The translations under genes were made by a program, and so were the position numbers. From contig JARBJD010000162.1 of NCBI GenBank assembly GCA_033064195.1, positions 98,708 to 162,707 on the forward strand: DNA of 64,000 bases, given 5' to 3'. This DNA comes from Blattamonas nauphoetae. Taxonomy: Eukaryota; Preaxostyla; Oxymonadida. Positions 56,466-64,000 of this stretch are shown in pieces. Below the pieces are notes generated by a model, which was given only the letters and a program-made list of their open reading frames with translations, did no database searches and was not told the origin of the DNA. Every line of letters starts with the position of its first letter. Within the stretch, counting starts at the first letter, position 1.

Positions 56466-56486
56466 CAATTTTTTAATTTGTATAAA
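56466..56486 (+). promoter_or_regulatory. Element start motif, copy 1
   Basis: TTTTTAATTTGTA followed by TAAA and then ATG at 56487. The same block precedes the starts at 59381 and 59811. It is probably the element's core promoter or initiator, placed directly against the start codon. Confidence 0.6.
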
Positions 56487-57080
56487 ATGAGCAGCGTCTT
56501 GACACCAACACAACTACTGGAAATTTTGGACAAAGAAGATTTGAAAATGAAATCACCTCCAACTCTCAATCGACAAGGAACAACATATCTCACAGGAAGC
56601 ACTTTCGAATACTATCTCGAAGAGAAACCAGATGAAACTTATCAAGTGTACGTCAATAGTTTCGTCAAAGGATACAGACCACATCTGAATCGCCAGAAAT
56701 ATCTTCGACCAGCAAATCGTTGTACAAAAGAGAAGCTTATTGAATCAATGAAAATGAGAATTGTGAACTCATTTCTGAATACACTCATTCAAGTACTCCA
56801 GTAACATATCGACATGAAGGAATTGAATGGATAGTAATCCCATCAAAATGGATGAAAGGATTCAGAACTCATCAGAACAAACGAAAACGATACACACAAT
56901 CGTTTGTTGAAAATGAATTGAAAAGAGAATTGTGAACTCATTGGAACATACACAAAGGTACTTGAGCCATTCAAATATCGCGATTTACGAACAAAGAATG
57001 AGTATTTCGTTCGATTGGATAATTGGTTGTATTTTGGAGACCGTCCTCACTTGAGAAAGTACCATGATCGGTCATGAAAA
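56487..57080 (+). mobile_element. Polinton part: small-ORF module, copy 1 (broken)
   Basis: Region coding for sequence related to the intact small ORF at 59381-59755. Shared features are a Trp followed by a basic RPH/RTH segment and a TQSFVENELK block. The module seems to occur more than once within this stretch. It may encode a small DNA-binding protein of the element; no known domain is recognised. It is broken. Confidence 0.5.
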
Positions 57081-58175
57081 TACTGAAAATCTATTTTGAC
57101 CACAAATCAATGAAATCCAATGTGAGAACCATTTCGAAAAATTCTGAAAAAATTCTAAAATCTCGGGGACAATGTAGGTCATCGATCAAGACAACTCTGA
57201 TGAAAATCGGTTGAGAATTCGTTGAGCTACGTGCCGAACTTCGGTCGAAAAAGTGACGAAAAAGTCGATGTTCGGATTTTGCTACTATGAACCGCTTTAT
57301 GGCTCAAATTGTGTTCAAACACGTTCTAAAATTACGAAATTGATTTTGATAGGTGAAATTTTAGGAAAAAAGCACTTTTGAAAAAAAAGTTAGATCCGAC
57401 CCCACAACATATTTTGAAAATGACAAAATTTTTAAGGAGGAGAAAGTGACGACTCGCTCTTCTCCTACACGTCACTTTTCGCCCTCTGATGGTCTCAAAA
57501 CATGTCAAATCGATAGTGGACAGGTATTCGCGTCATTCGGTTCTGACGATCCTCGACACACGATCGTTTTCACAATTTTTTGTCAATTTTCATTTCTCAT
57601 TAATTTCCTTCAAACCACTTCGCAATCGTACTAAAACAACCCTTTTTTGAGAATTCTGGTTTTACATCACCTATAGTTCTCTCTGGAGGGTCGGTTTTTC
57701 GATCACACCTCTGACGACACATTTGCACCAACATTTTGACACTATGGATTTTTTAATCTGAATTTCGTCACAAATCCTTCTTTCTCACGGTATGAGTAAG
57801 GTGTGCTCAAATTTTGAGGAGATTTTGTCGGATAGTTCTCCCATAAAGTCACTTTTTCATGTTTTCACTTCTCAACTTTTGACCGTTTTTGTCACTTCAA
57901 AACCGACTGTAGTCCCTTTCATTTCATCACTTTCTCCCATTTCATGATCTCTTCACCATTCCTCTTCTTTCATCATTCTCTCATTTTCTAATCATTCATC
58001 TTGTTCTGTTGTCAATTGAAATGTTCTTTTATGTCCAACAAAAGTGATCAAAATGTACGTGATATGATGAAGAGGAAAATTCCGAGATAAAGTGAGCCGT
58101 CCCCAACCACTGTGACCATAGTGTTTGATCGATTCTCAAGATTCATCTCCACCTTCGTTTCATTGACTCTTTTGA

Positions 58176-58241
58176 CCTGATTTCAATCTCCGTTTGTTCG
58201 CTTCATTCACCTTTGCCATTATGATTTTCTTCAATCACTGT
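58176..58241 (+). repeat. Left arm of inver­ted repeat, perfect 66-bp core
   Basis: These 66 bases are the exact reverse complement of 58630-58695. Flanking sequence is also related in inverted order: TTCATCTTGTTCT near 58008 has its reverse counterpart AGAACAAGATGAA near 58800. The full imperfect palindrome therefore spans about 57.99-58.83 kb. Confidence 0.9.
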
Positions 58242-58629
58242 CCATTTCTTCGTCACTTTTCAATTTTCATTCTTGAATTCTCTCTTTTAGAGTAAGTTTG
58301 TCAATGAGTGCTCTTCTTCGATTAAAAACAGAAATTACATCTAAAGATCGCCAAGCGTCCTCACAAAATGGTTAGAAAGCACTCAAGAGTTTTAAGGAGA
58401 CTATGACAAATGGATGTGATCGGTCGAGATGTGGTCCAGATTGCTGAAATGTATCTGAGGATATAGACGGAAAGAAGAGTTTGATAGAACGGGATGTTAT
58501 GTTGGTAATCAGGAAAGCGTGAGGATGGCAAGGGAAGTCATATTGAGGAGAGAACCGCATCAAAGATGACTTGTTGGCAATTAATGAAAATGAGAATTTA
58601 AGAATGAAAATTGAAAATTGAGAAAAATG

Positions 58630-58695
58630 ACAGTGATTGAAGAAAATCATAATGGCAAAGGTGAATGAAGCGAACAAACGGAGATTGAAATCAGG
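58630..58695 (-). repeat. Right arm of inverted repeat, perfect 66-bp core
   Basis: Exact reverse complement of 58176-58241, separated from it by 388 bp. Outside the core the arms are similar but imperfect, which suggests an older fold-back whose centre was kept identical by conversion or a recent local inversion duplication. Confidence 0.9.
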
Positions 58696-58900
58696 TAAAA
58701 AGTGAAAACGAAAGGTGGAATGAATGGAGATCATCACACCTTGTAAGTCAATGAGAGGCCGTTTATGATCTCTGTGAACGATTTAGGAGCTTGGTTAGAA
58801 AGAACAAGATGAAGATTAGATCTTGGAGAATCGATCGAAAAACACGAAATATGGTCAGGACAGTGGTTGATCTGCCCTGGTTGAAAGTGAGATCTCGGTA

Positions 58901-58925
58901 AAGTCCGGAATCTTCACTTAACGGA
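58901..58925 (+). repeat. Direct repeat, copy 1 (AAGTCCGGAATCTTCA core)
   Basis: AAGTCCGGAATCTTCA, five variable bases, then ACGGA. An equal copy lies at 59181-59205, 280 bp downstream and about 175 bp before the intact small ORF. Function is unknown; a regulatory or duplication relic is possible. Confidence 0.7.
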
Positions 58926-59180
58926 AATTAGTGTGTTGTATTAGAGAAAAAGTTTAGTCGAAAGAAACATGAATGAAGTGGTTACAAACAATAAACAACG
59001 AGAAAATGAAGACGGAAGTGAGGTCAAAATGAGATGGTAACGAATGAGAATGAGGTGACAATTCCATCTAAAACAGTTAAAACAGAGCTGAAATAAGATG
59101 AAAATGAAGACGGCATACTGCTTTTTACATAAATGTTTCGAGATCCACAACCGATCCAAAAACCTCAAATATCTCTGCAA

Positions 59181-59205
59181 AAGTCCGGAATCTTCAAAAA
59201 ACGGA
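59181..59205 (+). repeat. Direct repeat, copy 2 (AAGTCCGGAATCTTCA core)
   Basis: Second copy of the 25-bp repeat at 58901-58925, with the same spacing of core and ACGGA and different middle bases. Confidence 0.7.
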
Positions 59206-59363
59206 GCATACCACGATGATCCTGGAGTTCAGAGGAATCTGAAACGCGAAGAATTGGAACGAAACAAGCACTCTTGAGAATTGAGTGATCGAACCCATTG
59301 ATCCTCGTTTCTGGAGAAAAATCCAAAACTGAGAAATCAACGAAAGAAAATCTAATTTTGAAT

Positions 59364-59380
59364 TTTTTAATTTGTATTAA
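59364..59380 (+). promoter_or_regulatory. Element start motif, copy 2
   Basis: TTTTTAATTTGTA followed by TTAA, directly before ATG 59381. It matches copies 1 and 3. Confidence 0.65.
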
Positions 59381-59755
59381 ATGAATCCAACTGAAATGTA
59401 CAAGGAAAGACGTCGAGTATGTTCGGAACAAGCATTAATTGAATCAATGAGAGAAGAGAACTGTACGCTGGTCTCTGAGTATGTCAGAAATAATGTGCCG
59501 GTGACGTATGTTCATGAGGGAGTTGAATGGAGAATAAAACCAAAGTTGTGGAATCAAGGAAACAGACCTCACTTAGCGAAACGTCGACACTACACTCAAT
59601 CATTCGTCGAAAATGAACTGAAGAAATACAATTGTGAGCTCGTAGGTGAGTACACCAAAGTTCTGGTTCCATTCACATATCGGGAGATTGGTGGAACTGA
59701 AGTGTTCAGAATTAGACTTGATGCATGGCTGACTGCTAAGAAAAGCCCCATCTGA
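59381..59755 (+). mobile_element. Polinton part: small ORF of 124 residues
   Basis: This reading frame looks whole. It starts MNPTEMYKERRRVCSEQ and holds two similar halves, each with a Y-V/T-V-P-V/F-T-Y strand followed by a short basic stretch: NNVPVTYVHEGVEWRI and KVLVPFTYREIGGTEV. RPHLAKRRHYTQSFVENELK lies between them. It is basic and compact, so a DNA-binding role is plausible, but no named domain is recognised. Its relative lies at 56487-57080. Confidence 0.6.
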
Positions 59756-59793
59756 GAAAACAGAAATAAACGCTCAACTTTTTTATTTTCGGA

Positions 59794-59810
59794 TTTTTAA
59801 TTTGTAGTAA
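59794..59810 (+). promoter_or_regulatory. Element start motif, copy 3 (ahead of the polymerase region)
   Basis: TTTTTAATTTGTA followed by GTAA, directly before ATG 59811, which opens the polymerase region. Confidence 0.65.
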
Positions 59811-62800
59811 ATGGCGGCGACACTGAAATTTGTCACAGACAGTATCACGAAAATTAGAACACTATTTCCAAACACCACCTTTGAATTCAAGGATGAACAT
59901 GGCTATGATCGAACATATAATCCAAACATTAGAAACTACCAACATCATCGCATATCTCCTGTCAATGCTCAAGAATCCAGATCTCCATTTTGAAGGAGAG
60001 ATAAGGAATATTACCAACTATCAGATTGATGATTTTATTCACAAACTGGAAGAGCACAATAACAATGTAATGATGAATGAAGAAGACAGCAAAGCAAGAA
60101 TGCAAATCATGAAAGCAAATCCAAGAGTGAACAAAGATGAACTGAAGAAGCAAGTGTTCAGAATGACGTGGAAATTGAAATCAATTGAAGAGAAACTGAT
60201 GGATCATTGGATGAAGAATCTGTTGATCATTCAAAAGAAAAATGAACAAATGGAAAAGAGTGAAGTGCAGACCTTTGATGGATTTGAAGAATGCATATTA
60301 CTCGCTGAACCACGTGACAAAGCAGCATTCAATGAATGTCTCATGAATGCACGAAGGAAGTTCAAAAAGAATGAAGTCGAGAAGGTTGAAGATAATGGAA
60401 AACCATATCAACTGTACTTCCACAATCATCTGAAGAACGTTGAAGAAATCACAACATTCATCAAAGCAGTGTTCGACAAAAGAGAAAGACCATCCATTCA
60501 AGATTAGTATTGACTTTGGAAAGATCATCGAGAGAAAAGACAAAGATGAGACAACTTACAATGACTTCAGACCAGAATTGGAGAACACGTCAAAGAGTTT
60601 TCCGACAGTGATCAGAAGTTCAGGAGATATTAATGAGTATTCAAAATATGCGATCAATCTGATCAAAGAATCTCAAGAGAGAACACTGATGGATACGAAG
60701 ACAATGTACATTGCATTCCACTCAATTCTTGTTGCAGTCTATCGATTCCCAGTTGCAGGAAAAGCAAATGCCATTCTCACTGAACACATCAGAACGAGAA
60801 ACGTTCGGTACATCGATTCTGAGTTCAACATCTGCTTCTTTCAATCATTGTCGTTCCTCACTCTTCCTGAAGTTCCTGGTAAGAAGATATCAATTAATAT
60901 GAGAAACGTTGAAGCAAAAAAGATTGTTCGCAGAATCGAAGAATCTGACCCACTTGAAGCCACATCAACTTACTGAACATTTACGAAAATATCCTGGATT
61001 TGATATCGCTTGTGATTTGGAGAAAGAAATGATTAGACACAACATCACAGTTCACATTTATGAATATGATGAAGACAAGAAGAAGTATTTCCTAAGTCAG
61101 TCGTATATCAACGAAAATGATGATGCTCGTGTTCTTCCCATCCTGATGATTCCACTTACAGCCACTCTCGTTCATGTGATGTTCATTGTTGATCCTGAGA
61201 AAATCACTGGATATAAACTCTGTCCGTATTGTCAGTCAAGAGGATTCCAAGTCAAGGATTCTCACTTCAAGACATACTACGAGAAGCATCTCAAAGAGTG
61301 CAAAGAGCTTGATGGTAAACATGTGAAGAAGATCACTCTTGACAAAACACCAAGACCATATGTTCCACATATCCTCAACAATAGAACTTATGAATTTCTG
61401 ATGGCACACAAAAGACAAGACGAATTCAAACCAACGCAGTACTACATCACGTACGATTTCGAAACAATGGAGGATCTCATTCTTGACAATCTATTCTCTG
61501 ATGAAAATACTCAGTTGATCTCACATTTAAAACCTCTCTCTGTTGCATCAGCAATCAAAACAAAATCAGGGGTGAAGTCAATCTACTTTGATCTTCGAGA
61601 TGGAAAGGACTTTGTGAAGCAATGGATCAGACAACTCTTCAAATATGCAGAGACAGTTCGAGAGAACAATCAATATGAAGATCCAGAAATTCCCTCACAA
61701 AATGAAGTCAGTGTGATTGGGTTCAACAGTTCCAGATTTGACATCAATCTCATCTTCCGTGATCTCGTTGACAAGGATTGGAAAGTGGTGAGCTTTCTTG
61801 GATCCACAACAAAGTACAAACAAGTGTTGATCAGACATGAGAGATCACAACAGGTGCTTCGATTCATGGACATGATGTCATACACAGGACCAATGACATT
61901 GGATAATGCAGTCAAATCCTTCGGAGGAAAGACTACACTTCAGAAATCATTCTTTGCTTACGAATCCTTCGACTCATCAGACTACGACACAGTACTGAGC
62001 AAACAAGAACCGTTCTCTAAATATGAATTCTATTCGAGTCTGAACAACAGTGAAATGTCCGACATTGATTACCAAATATATCTTGACGATTGTAACAAAC
62101 AAGGATTCAAAAACAGATGGGAGTACCTCAAGTTCTACAACATCAGAGACGTCGAATGTATGATTGCACCATTGGATAATCTCATTGATCTGAACTTCCA
62201 ATACAAAGTGGATATGTTGCACAATCTTTCATTGTCAGCGAATGCTTCAGCAATCAAATATGCATGTGCCTACAAGGACTTTGATATCGATGATGATTTC
62301 AATGGAGTGGATCAATCTGGAGAAATAAAAATCACCAAGCAATACTGGAAGTACAAGGTTGCATCGTACATTTATCAAGACCAGAAAGCTCATCGCAATA
62401 CTACCAACAATGTCACTGAAGCAGACTACGACTGGTTTGTTCAACAATGCAAGAGAGTGTGCTATATATGCAAGAGTCACTTCTCACAAGCTGTACGACC
62501 TACACTGGATCGAATCGACAATTCGAAAGGACATTCAAAAGAGAACGTGAAGATCTGCTGTGATTACTGCAACACCTACAAGTCAGACAAAGATGAGCAT
62601 CTCACAAGATTGAGAATTCAATTGAAGAAGTACTGCATCTGGAAATCACTACCAATGACTCTGACACATGAGCAGACCTACCAGAAACTGAGAGCAGCAG
62701 TGACTGGTGGATTATCGAATGTTCAGCACAGACAGAACATCAAAGACGTGACTCCAATCAATCACTTCACATATGAAGATGGAAAAGTTATCTCCAAGGA

Positions 62801-63935
62801 CACAGAACATAAAATGACTCATGTCTGTGGTGTTGACTTTAATTCCCTCTATCCAAGTGCTTTCTCATCAATCAAGAACAAGAACAATCCATACACGAAT
62901 CACAGAATGTACATGCCAGGAAGATGTCTGAACACTGCAACTGGTGATAAGGAATGTCGCAAGATTATCGAAGACAAGAATCAGAAGACACTATTTGTTG
63001 CAGAACTGAAAGGACACATCGACGAGAAGTACATAAATGATTTCATTAACTTCCCACCAATCTTCAGAAACATTGTGGTCAATACAACAGAAGAGAACAT
63101 TGGAGAGAAGACATATTCACTGATGAAGAAGCATGGATTGAAGACTGATGACAAAACAACCTTGGCACACACACGATCAGTATATGTTCTTTTCGACATA
63201 CTATCTGTGGTTCCTCATCGACTATTGCCACTTCATTATTGATGACATTAAGAGTGTGATGGTATTCGAGACATGCTGGATTTGAACCATTTGTGACTTC
63301 CTTCATGAATGATCGAATTGGAAGCAATGAAGGTTGGGAACAAAGGAAAGGAACAGTTCTGTAAACAAACCTCAATGGAAGTTGGTGGATATGATGGAAT
63401 GAACACTGAGAAGTACAACTCCAATCACAATCTGCAATGAGAAGAGAACATATCTGAAACAGATGATGAAAGGATTTGTGGCAACTAGAGATCATCGAGG
63501 ACAACTACATCGTGATCGAAGACAGAGAGAAAGCATCGTGCAAGACATGTCTGCAAGAAGCAGTATTCACACTCGACAATGCCAAGTTCTGGTATCTGAA
63601 TTTCATCTACAACTTCATGTACAAATGCCTTGACATGAACAAGATTCATTTCTGTGAGGGAGACACAGACTCTGCATATTGGGCAATTAGTGGTGATCCA
63701 AATGCTGGAATCCATCAACAATTTGAACATGTTATTGCTGACAAGGAATTCTATGATGCACACAAATATGAATGGTTTCCCAATCCTGAAAAAGGAGTTG
63801 ATGATGAGAAGAAGTTGTTGGGATTTGCAATTGAAAAAGGAAGGTGAACAGATGATCTGTCTTGCACCTCAAAGCTACTCTCTCGATGAGAAATGTAAGA
63901 TCAAAGGAGGTCTCTAAAGAAAACAACATCACAAG
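59811..63935 (+). mobile_element. Polinton part: protein-primed family B DNA polymerase with HNH-like insert (broken)
   Basis: Replicative polymerase region of the element. An N-terminal part of unknown fold comes first (59.8-60.97 kb). A zinc-finger-like CPYCQSRGF follows near 61.23 kb. The 3'-5' exonuclease starts with YYITYDFETMED near 61.44 kb, with VSVIGFNSSRFDINL near 61.72 kb. An HNH-type segment lies at ~62.45-62.59 kb, with CYICKSHF, TLDRIDNSKGHSKENVK and CDYCN. Polymerase motif A is CGVDFNSLYPSAF near 62.83 kb and motif C is EGDTDSAYW near 63.66 kb. This layout is that of Polinton and related protein-primed PolB enzymes. The region is broken; the active-site motifs are still recognisable. 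Confidence 0.8.
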
Positions 63936-64000
63936 TGACGATTATAGTATGAAGTGCCTGAACAGAGAAAACTGTGACAACCACATTGAACTCACCGCAA

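Larger units (their letters stand above)
57081..59364. other. Gene-poor stretch inside the element
   Basis: About 2.3 kb without convincing coding frames. It holds a large imperfect palindrome centred near 58.43 kb with a perfect 66-bp core in its arms, and a 25-bp direct repeat (58901-58925 and 59181-59205). Short frames here (57446-57634, 58372-58737) look like chance. Confidence 0.5.
56300..64000 (+). mobile_element. Polinton/Maverick-like element, broken, runs off the window
   Basis: Large DNA virus-like transposon relic. Parts seen: two related small-ORF modules (56487-57080 and 59381-59755), a gene-poor stretch with a palindrome (57.1-59.36 kb), and a protein-primed family B DNA polymerase region (59.8-63.9 kb). 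Base composition is more AT-rich than the host genes and no spliceosomal introns were recognised in it. The three left-hand ORFs each start just after the same TTTTTAATTTGTA motif. No capsid, ATPase, protease or integrase gene lies in the visible part; they would be expected beyond base 64000. The left terminal inverted repeat was not found, so the left boundary is approximate. The element is broken, with roughly half a dozen breaks in view; since protein motifs remain sharp it is probably fairly young. Confidence 0.75.

Noticed and set aside
58372-58737. Minus-strand frame of 121 residues in the palindrome
   Set aside because: Phe/Ser/Ile-rich chance translation of AT-rich repeat sequence with no homologous frame in the other arm.
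1-64000. Alternative genetic code (TAA/TAG read as Gln, as in Streblomastix or ciliates)
   Set aside because: TAA, TAG and TGA each end genes exactly where family proteins end (RPS13 at TAA, METTL10-type at TAG, MED7 at TGA), and conserved interiors contain none in frame.
1-64000. tRNA, rRNA genes or CRISPR arrays
   Set aside because: No GGTTCGA-type T-loop with paired stems, no rRNA sequence and no regularly spaced repeats were seen.

Overview
This 64 kb window looks like nuclear DNA of a protist with compact genes. All three standard stop codons end clear genes (TOR ends in TAA, MED7 in TGA, the eEF1A methyltransferase in TAG), so the standard code is used. Genes lie tens to a few hundred bases apart on both strands and are cut by many very short GT-AG introns, from 26-34 nt up to about 170 nt. 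A surface protein of repeated beta-strand type and a Polinton-like element with a protein-primed family B DNA polymerase fit an oxymonad or other Preaxostyla (Blattamonas/Monocercomonoides type). That placement is inference; the eukaryotic, intron-rich nature is seen directly.

Layout. 1-391: 3' end of an unknown gene. 581-12343: TOR kinase. 12520-14536: three-RRM Nam8/TIA1/RBP45-type protein. 14663-20932: chorein-type bridge lipid transfer protein. 21121-23568: surface membrane protein. 23725-24406: TRAPPC3/Bet3. 24578-25864 (-): kanadaptin-like protein, divergent from a two-TM protein at 25904-26307. 26783-31837 (-): RING-like coiled-coil protein, a coiled-coil protein with six introns, and a Pro/Gln-rich protein. 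32054-34164 (-): protein kinase. 34221-36570 (-): S41 membrane peptidase. 36708-38294: CLK/LAMMER kinase with a C-terminal RS tail. 38424-40364: PGM2-type phosphosugar mutase. 40520-41344: METTL10/Efm4-type methyltransferase. 41770-42396 (-): ribosomal protein uS15 (RPS13). 42736-48746: separase. 50710-51457 (-): ESCRT-III VPS24/CHMP3. 52362-53531: CDK-like kinase. 54808-55515: Mediator MED7. Around these last three (49.1-56.3 kb) lie unassigned coding remnants, at least two of which are diverged copies of one another in opposite orientation. From about 56.3 kb to the window end is a broken Polinton-like element.

Most genes are single-copy housekeeping genes: growth control (TOR), mRNA processing and transcription (RRM protein, CLK kinase, MED7), membrane traffic and lipid transfer (TRAPPC3, VPS24, chorein protein), translation (RPS13, eEF1A methylation), chromosome separation (separase) and sugar phosphate metabolism. 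Neighbours are not functionally linked. Gene models below were spliced by hand; for every one with a named family the exon lengths sum to a multiple of three and the joins restore conserved family sequence.
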